Of a stretch of 64,000 bases of DNA, positions 43,813 through 51,948 are shown piece after piece (the first letter of the stretch is position 1; every line of letters starts with the position of its first letter). The position numbers were made by a program, and so were the translations under genes. This DNA is from Streptomyces sp. 6-11-2 (GTDB lineage Bacteria; Actinomycetota; Actinomycetes; Streptomycetales; Streptomycetaceae): NCBI RefSeq assembly GCF_006540305.1, contig NZ_BJOR01000001.1, positions 5,146,001 to 5,210,000 on the forward strand. Direction: 5' to 3'. The notes beneath the pieces are model-generated. The model ran no database searches. It saw nothing but the letters and a program-made list of their open reading frames with translations, and had not been told where the DNA came from.

Positions 43813-44892
43813 TCACTGCTCGCCCAGCGTCACGTCCACCGTCTTCTGGCTGCCGTCACGCGAGAACGTCACCGTGGTCCGCTGGCCCGGCCGGTCGGCG
43901 GCGAGCGCCTCCGACAGCGAGGTGATGGTGGTGATGTCCTGGCCGCCGACCTTGGTGATGATGTCTCCGGACCGGATCCCCGCGCGTGCCGCGGCCCCGC
44001 CGGCCTTCACGTCCACCACCGCGACCCCGGCGGGCTCGTAGTCCATGCCGACGACGGTGCGTCCGGTGATGTCGAGCGCGGCCCGGCCGGAGTTGACGAC
44101 CTTGCCGTACCGCACGATCTGCCCGGCGATCGTCTTCACCGTCGACGCCGGGATCGCGAAGCCGATGCCGGGCGCCGCGCTGCCCCCGAGCTGCGGGTCG
44201 GCGGCGGCGAGTGTCGGGATTCCGATGACCTGACCGTTCAGGTTCACCAGCGCGCCCCCGCTGTTGCCCGGGTTGATCGCGGCCGACGTCTGCACCATGC
44301 CGGCGATCGTGGCCCCCGTGCCGCCGTCGCTCCCCTCGCTGACGGTGCGGCCGGTCGCCGACACGATCCCCTGGGTCACGCTCGACGACAGCCCCAGCGG
44401 CGAACCCATGGCCAGGACGATCTGCCCGACCTCGACCTTCCCCGACTCGCCGAAGGTGGCCGCCTTCAGCCCGTGCGGCACCTTGCCCAGCTTGACGACG
44501 GCGAGGTCCTGGTCCGGGTACGAGGAGACCAGGGTGGCGGTGAGCGACGTCTCGCTGTTGGCCGTGGTCACGCTGAACGTCTTCCCGGTCCCGACGACGT
44601 GCGCGTTGGTGACGATGTGCCCCTTGTCGTCGTACACGACCCCGGACCCCAGCTGGTTGCCGGACTGGATCTGCACGACCGACGGCAGTGCCTCCTTGAT
44701 CACCCGCATGTAGTCGCTCTGCAGGTCGTTCGCCGAGGCCGCGGCGGGCCGACGGGCGCCGACGGGGTCCTTGGACGTGCCGGCCGTCGCCTGCGGCTCG
44801 GCCACACCGTGGCACCCGGACAGCACCGCGACGCAGCCGACGAGGGCGACCAGCAGAACGACCGGCCGCGGACCACGGAAGAAGACATCCAT
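43813..44892 (-). CDS. HtrA/DegP-like serine protease with PDZ domain, lipoprotein
   Basis: 359 residues. The N-terminus MDVFFRGPRPVVLLVALVG and lipobox LSGC (Cys27) indicate export and lipid anchoring. Trypsin-like domain: His98 (TNAHVV), Asp129 (PDQDLAVVKLG), Ser211 (NPGNSGGAL). A PDZ domain spans about 265-355 (AGVAVVDVKAGGAAARAGIRSGDIITKVGG). It degrades or processes misfolded exported proteins. The ATG at 44892 gives the natural signal peptide; upstream in-frame codons fall in repeat-like DNA. Confidence 0.92.
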   Translation of the reverse strand: MDVFFRGPRPVVLLVALVGCVAVLSGCHGVAEPQATAGTSKDPVGARRPAAASANDLQSDYMRVIKEALPSVVQIQSGNQLGSGVVYDDKGHIVTNAHVVGTGKTFSVTTANSETSLTATLVSSYPDQDLAVVKLGKVPHGLKAATFGESGKVEVGQIVLAMGSPLGLSSSVTQGIVSATGRTVSEGSDGGTGATIAGMVQTSAAINPGNSGGALVNLNGQVIGIPTLAAADPQLGGSAAPGIGFAIPASTVKTIAGQIVRYGKVVNSGRAALDITGRTVVGMDYEPAGVAVVDVKAGGAAARAGIRSGDIITKVGGQDITTITSLSEALAADRPGQRTTVTFSRDGSQKTVDVTLGEQ

Positions 44893-44964
44893 ACCCCGAG
44901 TCTCTCCGCACGCCACGCCCCCGGCTTCCGCTGCTCCCCCGAACGAGCGGCGATCACTGCCCCC

Positions 44965-45145
44965 CGACGGCACACCTCGCAGGTCCACGACCGGTGGCCG
45001 ACGGCGCGCCCCGCACGGGTGCACGGGTCTCCAGCGGCCTTCCCCCACGGGTGTGACCGATGGTCGGCTGCGCCCTCGCACGAGTGCGACTGGTCGTCAG
45101 CGGCGCTCCCCGTGCAGGGCCGGCTGGTCGTCAGCGGTGCCTAGC
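44965..45145. repeat. Left part of a 34-bp degenerate tandem array interrupted by an IS
   Basis: About four to five units of the form CTGGTCGTCAGCGGCGC-CCCCGCACGGGTGCGA, continuous in sequence with the array at 46204-46852 once the insertion and one target copy are removed. Confidence 0.8.
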
Positions 45146-46097
45146 TGTATTGACCCGGAGCGTTGTTGACGCGGCTGATCGGTGGGTGGCCGCCGAGTGC
45201 GGTGTGGCAGCGGTGGTGGTTGTAGGTGTGGAGGAAGTCTGCCAGGGCTTCGGTTCGCTCGCGGTTGCTGGTGTAGGGCCGCAGGTAGGCCCATTCGTCG
45301 AGCAGGGTGCGGTTGAAGCGTTCGACCTTGCCGTTGGTCTGCGGCCGGTAGACGCGTGTGTGTTTGCCGGCCGCGCCCAGGTCGGCAAGTGCCTGTCGCC
45401 AGGCGAAGCTCTTGCGGTAGGGCCAAGCGTTGTCGGTCAGAACCCGTTCGATGCGGGTCATGCCGTGGGCGTGGAAGAACGCGGCTGCGCGGGTGAGGAA
45501 GGCGGCGCAGGTGGCGGCCTTTTCGTCCGGGTGGATCTCGCTGTAGGCCAGGCGGCTGTGGTCGTCGACGGCGGAGTGGACGTAGTCGTAGCCCATGCTG
45601 TTGCGGGTGGTGCGGCCGGCCTGGCGGCCCAGCACCCTGTGACCGCCGCCGTCGGGGATTCGGCCGAGTTTCTTGACGTCGACATGGAGCAGCTCGCCGG
45701 GTCGGTCGCGTTCATAGCGGCGGATGACCTGGCCGGTGGGCCGGTCCAGGAAGGCGAGTCGGTTCAGGCCGTGCCGGGTCAGGATGCGGTGCACGGTGGA
45801 GGCGGGCATGCCCAGGATCGGTCCGATGCGTGCCGGGCCCAGCTTGCGATCCCGCCGCAGCCTGCAGACGGCCGCCTCGGTGGTGGCTGCGGTCCGGTGT
45901 GGTGTCCTGCGGGGACGACTGGAGCGGTCGAGGAGTCCGCTCTCGCCCTCGGACCGCCAGCGCCGGATCCACTTGTGGGCGGTGGGGCGGGAGACACCCA
46001 TCTCCGCAGCGACGTGGGCGACAGGACGGCCGGAACGGACACGTTCGACGAGCAGCCGCCTGCCGTGAACAGTCAGCCGGGCATTACGGTGGGACAC
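45141..46097 (-). CDS. IS481-family transposase; stop codon supplied by the target site
   Basis: 318 residues from a GTG at 46097. The N-terminal helix-turn-helix (LLVERVRSGRPVAHVAAEMGVSRPTAHKWIRRW) and the rve integrase core (LHVDVKKLG, SAVDDHSRLAYSEIH, NDNAW-type TDNAWPYRKS, RPQTNGKVERFNRTLLDEW) carry the DDE residues. The C-terminal family ending YNHHRCHTALGGHPPISRVNN is intact. The frame has no stop inside the element; TAG is provided by the duplicated target CCTAGC. The element looks complete and potentially active. Confidence 0.93.
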   Translation of the reverse strand: MSHRNARLTVHGRRLLVERVRSGRPVAHVAAEMGVSRPTAHKWIRRWRSEGESGLLDRSSRPRRTPHRTAATTEAAVCRLRRDRKLGPARIGPILGMPASTVHRILTRHGLNRLAFLDRPTGQVIRRYERDRPGELLHVDVKKLGRIPDGGGHRVLGRQAGRTTRNSMGYDYVHSAVDDHSRLAYSEIHPDEKAATCAAFLTRAAAFFHAHGMTRIERVLTDNAWPYRKSFAWRQALADLGAAGKHTRVYRPQTNGKVERFNRTLLDEWAYLRPYTSNRERTEALADFLHTYNHHRCHTALGGHPPISRVNNAPGQYS

Positions 46098-46197
46098 GAA
46101 GGCCTCCGTGCGGTGAAGATTCGACACCTCCACCACACACGGAGGCCTTCGCCACGATCAAGACCAGATCGCGTTAACAACGCTCGTGGTCAATACA
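45146..46197 (-). mobile_element. Complete IS481-type insertion sequence, 1052 bp
   Basis: The ends are TGTATTGACC-CG-GAGCGTTG (45146 on) and, inverted, TGTATTGACC-AC-GAGCGTTG (ending 46197); the inverted repeats run about 28 bp with 3 mismatches. A 6-bp target duplication CCTAGC flanks it (45140-45145 and 46198-46203), matching the NCTAGN target described for IS481. It carries a single transposase gene and is inserted in a tandem-repeat array. Confidence 0.95.
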
Positions 46198-46203
46198 CCT
46201 AGC

Positions 46204-46852
46204 GCCCAGACGCGGCTGATCGTCAGCGCGTACCCCCTGCAGACGTGCGGCCGGTGGTCAGCAGCGCACCCCGTGCAGGTGCGGCGGGTCTGAGTGGCGC
46301 ACCTCGCACGGGTGCGCTCCCCGCGCGGCGGCTGGTGATCATGGCGCACACAGCTTCAGGTGCGACCGGCCGTCAGCGGCGCGCTTCGCACGGGTGCGGC
46401 CGGTCTCCAGCGGCGCCTTCCCGCACAGGCGCGGCTCGTCGTCGGCGGTGCACCTTGCACGGGTGCAGCCGGTTGCCGGTGGCACGCCCCCACACGGGTG
46501 CGGTGGTCGACAGCGACGTACCCGGCACGGTGGCTGGCGGTCAGGGCGCACCCGGTTCAGATGCGGCCTGTCTCCAGCGGCGCCCCCGCAAAGGCGCGGC
46601 TGATCGTCAGTGCATACCCCTGCACTCGTGCGGCTGGCGGTGACGGCGCGCCCCGTACAGGTGCAGCAGGTCCTCAGCGGTGCGCCTCGCACGGGTGCGG
46701 GCAGTCCTCGGCGGCACTCCCTGCACAGGCGCGGCCGGCCGGCGGCGGCGTACCCCATGCTCGTGCGGCCGGTGGTCAGCGGCGCGCCCCGTACAGGTGC
46801 CGCGGGTTCTCAGCGGCGTGCCGCCCCGCATGGCGGGCGGGTGGCTGTGGGG
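46204..46852. repeat. Right part of the 34-bp degenerate array, about 18 units
   Basis: Units of 29-36 bp such as CCGGTGGTCAGCGGCGCGCC followed by CCGTACAGGTGCGG run without interruption up to the stop of the methyltransferase gene. The last 28 bp of that gene (TCAGCCGCGTACGC then CGCACAGGTGCAGG on the plus strand) are themselves a unit, so the array appears to derive from the gene end. No gene is supportable within it. Confidence 0.88.
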
Positions 46853-46854
46853 TG

Positions 46855-47652
46855 TCAGCCGCGTACGCCGCACAGGTGCAGGAGGGCCGCCACCGCGCGG
46901 TAGGGGTCCGTCCGGCCGGCTCGTTCCTCGGCTGCCAGGAGTGTTTCCAGCGTCTCGGTGTCGGCCGGTGGCTCCGCGTCGTCGGCCGCCGTGTCCGTGA
47001 AGACGCGCACCCCGTACCAGGTCCGCAGCGGCGCCCCGATCCCCGCGAGCGTCGCCGTCAGGTGTGCGAGCCGGTCCGCCCGCACGTCCAGCCCCAGCCG
47101 GTTGCGGTACGCCGTCGTGTCGAACGCGGCCAGTGTCGTCGGCCACTCGCCGGACAGTCCCGGGCGCAGCGCCAGCGCGTCGCCGTTGCGTACCAGCAGC
47201 GACAGCAGACCGCCCGGCGCGAGCATCCGTGCCAGCCCCGCGAGCAGCGGGTCCGGCTCCTCGACGTACATCAGCACCCCGTGGCACAGCACCACGTCGA
47301 AACTGCCCGGCAGGAAGTGCACGCCGGTGTCCTGGCCGTCGCCCTCGACGATCCGCACCCGCGCCCGGATGCCCTCAGGCTCGGCGGCCAGCGCGGCACG
47401 GGCCACGGAGATCATCGTCTGGTCCCGTTCGAGCCCGGTGACCTGGTGCCCGGCCCGGGCCAGCCGCAGCGCCTGCGTGCCCTGGCCCATCCCCACGTCG
47501 AGCACCCGCAGCCGCTGCCCGACCGGGAACCGCGCGGCTATCTGCTCGTCGAGCTGCCGGGCCACCAGCTCCTGTCGTACGACATCACGCAGCCCACCCA
47601 GTTTGTTCAGCCAGGCGTCCGCGGCACCCTCGGAGAAAGCGGTCGCGCTCAG
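46855..47652 (-). CDS. SAM-dependent methyltransferase, probable CTG start
   Basis: 265 residues if read from a CTG at 47652. The core LRVLDVGMGQGTQALRLARAGHQVTGLERD is SAM motif I, with VRIVEGDGQD, FDVVLCHGVLMYVEEPDPLL and LLSLLVRNGD; it resembles CmoA/Methyltransf_11 enzymes. Upstream of the first conventional codon (GTG, 47565) the frame encodes SATAFSEGAADAWLNKLGG and then LRDVVRQELVARQL, which fits the family N-terminus. The CTG overlaps the TGA of the upstream DUF3043 gene as CTGA, like normal ATGA coupling. The substrate is unknown. Confidence 0.82.
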   Translation of the reverse strand: MSATAFSEGAADAWLNKLGGLRDVVRQELVARQLDEQIAARFPVGQRLRVLDVGMGQGTQALRLARAGHQVTGLERDQTMISVARAALAAEPEGIRARVRIVEGDGQDTGVHFLPGSFDVVLCHGVLMYVEEPDPLLAGLARMLAPGGLLSLLVRNGDALALRPGLSGEWPTTLAAFDTTAYRNRLGLDVRADRLAHLTATLAGIGAPLRTWYGVRVFTDTAADDAEPPADTETLETLLAAEERAGRTDPYRAVAALLHLCGVRG

Positions 47653-48248
47653 GGCCGCTCCCCACGCTTGACCTGCGGCTTGGGCAGCCGGAGCCGGCGC
47701 ATCTGGAGGGAGCGCATCAGGGCGTAGGCGACCGCGCCCCGCTTGTTCTGGTCCGGGAAGCGCTCATTCAGGCGCTTCTTCAGCCGGAAGCCGCTGGCCG
47801 CCGAGTCCAGCACGATCAGGACGATCACCACGAGCCACAGCAGCAGCGCGATGTTCTGCAGCGCCGGCACCCGGATCATGCTCAGCACCAGGATGACCAC
47901 GGCCATCGGCAGGAAGAACTCCGCGATGTTGAACCGCGAGTCGACGAAGTCCCGCGCGAACCGGCGGACCGGGCCCTTGTCGCGGGCCGGCAGATAGCGC
48001 TCGTCGCCGCTCGCCAGCGCCTGGCGCTGCCGCTCCAACTGGACTCGGCGCTCCTCGCGCTGCCGCTTCGCGGCATCCTTGCGCGTCATCGACGTGTTGG
48101 CGACGCTGCGGCGCTGGGAGCGCGCCTCACTCCGCTTGGGCGTGGGGCGGCCCTTGGGGGCCTGCGGGTCGCGGGTCTGCTTGGAGACGCTCACCGGTGC
48201 CTTGTCGGCGACCGGGGTCTTCTCATCCTTGGCACGGCTACGGAACAC
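47649..48248 (-). CDS. DUF3043 membrane protein
   Basis: 199 residues from the GTG at 48248. A charged, Lys/Arg/Gln-rich first half (DPQAPKGRPTPKRSEARSQ, KDAAKRQREERRVQLERQ, LPARDKGPVRRFARDFVDSR) precedes two hydrophobic helices (about 111-128 and 131-150) and a basic tail. This is the DUF3043 family (Rv2206-like), conserved in actinobacteria. An ATG at 48278 has a better Shine-Dalgarno but would include a TTA codon, rare in Streptomyces and dependent on bldA. It is coupled to the methyltransferase gene. Confidence 0.87.
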   Translation of the reverse strand: MFRSRAKDEKTPVADKAPVSVSKQTRDPQAPKGRPTPKRSEARSQRRSVANTSMTRKDAAKRQREERRVQLERQRQALASGDERYLPARDKGPVRRFARDFVDSRFNIAEFFLPMAVVILVLSMIRVPALQNIALLLWLVVIVLIVLDSAASGFRLKKRLNERFPDQNKRGAVAYALMRSLQMRRLRLPKPQVKRGERP

Positions 48249-48531
48249 AAAACCCAAGGGTAAGGGCTTGACCCGCATGGACCCCAGTCCCTCGGGGAAC
48301 GATCCGGCAACACCGATCGTCTGTAGGGGGACAGAGGGGACGTCGCGACCGTCGTCGCCCGGTGGTCAGGGGGGCATCTCCTCCCTGCGCCCGAGGGGTA
48401 GCGGACGCAGTCGTCCTCGGGGATGACCTTATCCGCTCCCGAACAGTGCGGTAATGGTCGCAGGGCCCGTACTGTGGGTTCTGTCGCAGAGCTGTGAGCT
48501 GGAGTCCGTCAGAAGGGGGCGCGCGAAGCCC

Positions 48532-49329
48532 ATGAGCGGTGTCATGAAGCGTATGGGGATGATCTTCCGCGCGAAGGCGAACAAGGCCCTTGACCGGGCC
48601 GAGGACCCGCGCGAGACCCTCGATTACTCGTACCAGAAGCAGTTGGAGCTGCTGCAGAAGGTGCGGCGCGGTGTCGCGGACGTGGCGACCAGCCGCAAGC
48701 GTCTGGAGCTCCAGTTGAACCAGCTGCAGCAGCAGTCCGGAAAGCTGGAGGACCAGGGCCGCAAGGCGCTCGCGCTGGGCCGCGAGGACCTGGCCCGCGA
48801 GGCGCTCTCCCGCCGTGCCGCGCTCCAGCAGCAGGTGACGGACCTTCAGACGCAGCACGCCACGCTCCAGGGCGAGGAGGAGAAGCTCACCCTGGCGGCC
48901 CAGCGCCTGCAGGCCAAGGTCGACGCCTTCCGTACGAAGAAGGAGACCATCAAGGCGACCTACACGGCGGCCCAGGCGCAGACCCGGATCGGCGAGGCGT
49001 TCTCCGGCATCTCCGAGGAGATGGGCGACGTCGGCCTGGCCATCCAGCGGGCCGAGGACAAGACCGCGCAGCTCCAGGCCCGGGCCGGCGCGATCGACGA
49101 GCTGCTCGCCTCCGGCGCCCTGGACGACCCCTCCGGGCTGGCCAAGGACGACATCCAGACCGAGCTGGACCGGCTCTCCGGTGGTACGGATGTAGAGCTG
49201 GAGCTTCAGCGCATGAAGGCGGAGCTGGCCGGCGGCTCGTCCGCGGACCGGCAGGCGATCGAAGGCGGCACGGGCGAGGGCCGGCCCCAGCAGCAGCCGC
49301 AGGACACCCCCCGCTTCGACAAGCAGTGA
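48532..49329 (+). CDS. pspA: PspA/IM30 family phage-shock protein
   Basis: 265 residues, almost wholly coiled-coil. MSGVMKRMGMIFRAKANKAL begins the amphipathic membrane-binding helix, EDPRETLDYSYQKQLELLQKVRRGVADVATSRKRLE is the family signature, and the long heptad region follows to about 200. The C-terminal tail is Gln/Gly/Pro-rich. PspA binds damaged membranes and forms scaffolds. It is cotranscribed with pspAA (56-bp gap) and divergent from DUF3043. Confidence 0.94.
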   Translation: MSGVMKRMGMIFRAKANKALDRAEDPRETLDYSYQKQLELLQKVRRGVADVATSRKRLELQLNQLQQQSGKLEDQGRKALALGREDLAREALSRRAALQQQVTDLQTQHATLQGEEEKLTLAAQRLQAKVDAFRTKKETIKATYTAAQAQTRIGEAFSGISEEMGDVGLAIQRAEDKTAQLQARAGAIDELLASGALDDPSGLAKDDIQTELDRLSGGTDVELELQRMKAELAGGSSADRQAIEGGTGEGRPQQQPQDTPRFDKQ

Positions 49330-49385
49330 GCCGCGTCGAGGCACGCCATGTCACCGACAGCCGGGGCCACGCCTAGGAGGGCGAC

Positions 49386-49664
49386 ATGATCGTACGGATC
49401 ATGGGAGAGGGACAGGTGAGGCTGGCCGACGGCCACCTCGCCGACCTGAACAAGCTGGACGACGAACTCCTGGCCGAGATGGAGAAGGGCGACGGTCCCG
49501 GCTTCCGTCGCACCCTCGCGGCCCTGCTGTCCAGGGTCCGCGAACTGGGCGAGCCCGTGCCGGACGACTCCCTGGAGCCGTCCGACCTGATCCTCCCCGC
49601 CGCGGACGCCACCCTGGAGGAGGTCCGGGACCTGCTGAGCGACGACGGACTCATCCCCGGTTGA
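49386..49664 (+). CDS. pspAA: PspA-associated protein PspAA
   Basis: 92 residues, acidic. MIVRIMGEGQVRLAD, LNKLDDELLAEMEKGD and the C-terminal LPAADATLEEVRDLLSDDGLIPG are the PspAA pattern. The ATG follows TAGGAGG. It is the second gene of the pspA operon; the third partner type, pspAB, is found at 7.8 kb instead. Confidence 0.9.
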   Translation: MIVRIMGEGQVRLADGHLADLNKLDDELLAEMEKGDGPGFRRTLAALLSRVRELGEPVPDDSLEPSDLILPAADATLEEVRDLLSDDGLIPG

Positions 49665-49836
49665 GACCCGGATGAGGCCCTAGTGACGCCCGAGTGCGGC
49701 CCGGTGAGGCCCGGTGGGGCCCGGTGAGGAAGGACAGCCTGTCCGGGGAGCACGGCAGCCCCCGGACGGGAGCCGTCCCGGGACCCGCACCCGCCGCCGT
49801 CCCCCCGCGGCGCGCGACCCCGTACCGTAGTCAGGC

Positions 49837-51057
49837 GTGACCACCCTCGACCGCGCCCGATGCCGGCTGAAGGCGCACCCCCTCGCACTGGACGCGGCCC
49901 TCGCGGCGGGCGTCCTCGTGTGCATGGTGGTCGGCTCCTTCGTGGGCCCGCGCGGCGACCACGTCGTCAGCTGGGGGGTACGCCGGCCCGAGCTGCTCAG
50001 CCTGTTCCTCATGGTTCTCGGCGCCGCCGCCCTCGTCTTCCGCCGCCGCGCCCCCCGCACCGTCCTCGCCGTTGCCGGCACCATGTCCGTCGTCGAGTTC
50101 GTCACCGGGGACCCCCGCGCCCCCGTGGCCATGTCCGCCGTGGTCGCCCTCTTCACCGTCGCGGCCGCCACCGACCGCCTCACCACCCTGCGCCTGGGCC
50201 TGACCGCCATGACCGTGCTGACCGGCGCCGCCATGCTCGCCGGGCCGATGCCCTGGTACGCGCAGGAGAACCTGGCGATCTTCGCCTGGACCGGCATGGC
50301 CGCCGCCGGCGGTGACGCCGTCCGCAGCCGCCGCGCCTTCGTGCACGCCATCAGGGAACGCGCCGAGCGCGCCGAGCGCACCCGTGAGGAGGAGGCCCGC
50401 CGCCGCGTCGCCGAGGAGCGCCTGCGCATCGCCCGCGACCTGCACGACGTCGTCGCCCACCACATCGCCCTGGTCAACGTGCAGGCCGGGGTGGCCGCCC
50501 ATGTCATGGACAAGCGGCCCGACCAGGCCAAGGAGGCCCTCGGCCACGTCCGGGAGGCCAGCCGCTCCGCGCTCGACGAACTGAGGGCCACCGTGGGCCT
50601 GCTCCGGCAGTCCGGCGACCCGGAGGCCCCCACGGAACCGGCCCCCGGCCTGGACCGCCTCGACGACCTCGCCGGCACCTTCCGCAGCGCCGGACTGCAT
50701 GTCGAGGTCGCCCGCGCCGACCACGGCACCACCCTGCCGGCCGCCGTGGACCTGGCCGCGTTCCGGGTCATCCAGGAGGCGCTCACCAATGTGCAGAAGC
50801 ACGCGGGCACCCACGCGAAGGCCGAGGTCAGCGTCGTACGCGTCGGACCGCACATCGAGATCACGGTCCTGGACGACGGGGCCGGCGAGGCCGTAGGACC
50901 GCAGGCGGGCGGCGGACACGGGCTGCTGGGCATGCGCGAGCGGGTCACCGCCCTGGCCGGCGCCCTCACCACCGGCCCCCGCTACGGCGGCGGCTTCCGC
51001 GTCCATGCGATCCTGCCGGTCGAGACCCGTACGCGTGCCCCGGGGGACCCCGCATGA
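49837..51057 (+). CDS. Sensor histidine kinase (HisKA_3)
   Basis: 406 residues. Four to six transmembrane helices in the first 155 residues, a helical linker rich in Arg/Glu, then HisKA_3 with phospho-acceptor His203 in ARDLHDVVAHHIALVNVQAG, and an HATPase domain (FRVIQEALTNVQKHAG, DDGAGEA, GGGHGLLGMRERV). It is NarL-family, with a short or absent extracellular sensor. The response regulator overlaps by 4 bp (ATGA). The stimulus is unknown; the AcrB-like pump gene downstream is a candidate target. Confidence 0.93.
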   Translation: MTTLDRARCRLKAHPLALDAALAAGVLVCMVVGSFVGPRGDHVVSWGVRRPELLSLFLMVLGAAALVFRRRAPRTVLAVAGTMSVVEFVTGDPRAPVAMSAVVALFTVAAATDRLTTLRLGLTAMTVLTGAAMLAGPMPWYAQENLAIFAWTGMAAAGGDAVRSRRAFVHAIRERAERAERTREEEARRRVAEERLRIARDLHDVVAHHIALVNVQAGVAAHVMDKRPDQAKEALGHVREASRSALDELRATVGLLRQSGDPEAPTEPAPGLDRLDDLAGTFRSAGLHVEVARADHGTTLPAAVDLAAFRVIQEALTNVQKHAGTHAKAEVSVVRVGPHIEITVLDDGAGEAVGPQAGGGHGLLGMRERVTALAGALTTGPRYGGGFRVHAILPVETRTRAPGDPA

Positions 51058-51737
51058 CGATCCGTGTCCTGCTCGCCGACGACCAGGCGCTGCTGCGCAG
51101 TGCCTTCCGGGTGCTCGTCGACTCCGAGCCCGACATGGAGGTGGTGGGGGAGGCGTCCGACGGCGCGGAGGCGGTGCGGCTCGCCAAGGAGCAGCGGGCC
51201 GACGTGGTGCTGATGGACATCCGCATGCCCGGCACCGACGGCCTCGCGGCCACCCGCATGATCAGCTCCGACCCCTCCCTCGCCCAGGTGCACGTGGTCA
51301 TCCTCACCACCTTCGAGGTGGACGACTACGTGGTGCGCTCGCTGCGCGCGGGCGCCAGCGGCTTCCTCGGCAAGGGCAGCGAACCCGAGGAACTGCTGAG
51401 CGCCATCCGGATCGCGGCGCAGGGCGACGCACTGCTGTCCCCGGTGGCCACCAAGGGTCTGATCGCCCGCTTCCTCGCGCAGGGCGGCGCGTCGGACGAC
51501 GGCCGCGACCAGGCCCGGCCCACCCGGCTGGACGCGCTGACCGTGCGGGAGCGCGAGGTGCTCGTCCAGGTCGCCGGCGGATACTCCAACGACGAGATCG
51601 CCGAGCGCCTGGAGGTCAGCCCGCTGACCGTGAAGACCCATGTCAACCGGGCCATGGCCAAGCTCGGCGCCCGCGACCGGGCCCAACTCGTCGTCATCGC
51701 CTACGAGTCCGGACTGGTGCGTCCCAGGCCGCAGTGA
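51054..51737 (+). CDS. LuxR/NarL-family response regulator
   Basis: 227 residues. The receiver domain has DDQ near the N-terminus and the phospho-acceptor Asp55 in VVLMDIRMPG, with conserved Thr/Lys positions (ILTTFEVDDYV, GFLGKGSEPEELL). The C-terminal LuxR HTH is LTVREREVLVQVAGGYSNDEIAERL then TVKTHVNRAMAKLGARDRAQLV. It is translationally coupled to the kinase. Confidence 0.94.
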   Translation: MTIRVLLADDQALLRSAFRVLVDSEPDMEVVGEASDGAEAVRLAKEQRADVVLMDIRMPGTDGLAATRMISSDPSLAQVHVVILTTFEVDDYVVRSLRAGASGFLGKGSEPEELLSAIRIAAQGDALLSPVATKGLIARFLAQGGASDDGRDQARPTRLDALTVREREVLVQVAGGYSNDEIAERLEVSPLTVKTHVNRAMAKLGARDRAQLVVIAYESGLVRPRPQ

Positions 51738-51948
51738 GCGGCCCGTACGGCCGCACCCGGCCCGGCACGGCGGGTACGTCCAGGGGTGGAGCGCGGTGCA
51801 CACGCGCGTACTGCGCAGGGAGTAGGAGCCCCGGGCGGAAATGGACCAGGGGGCTACGGATCGCCGTCCGCGCATGCCCGAAGGTGTAGGGGTGGCGCCC
51901 CCTGCGCGCCCGTGCCGCCCGCCGCTCACAGAATAGAGACCCTGACCC

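Noticed and set aside
46360..47727. Long plus-strand ORF through the repeat array and methyltransferase gene
   Set aside because: It is antisense to a clear methyltransferase and otherwise consists of repeat translation.
49680..49836. GGCCCGGTGAGG short repeats before the histidine kinase gene
   Set aside because: Only three short imperfect copies; could be chance in GC-rich DNA and too weak to call a feature.
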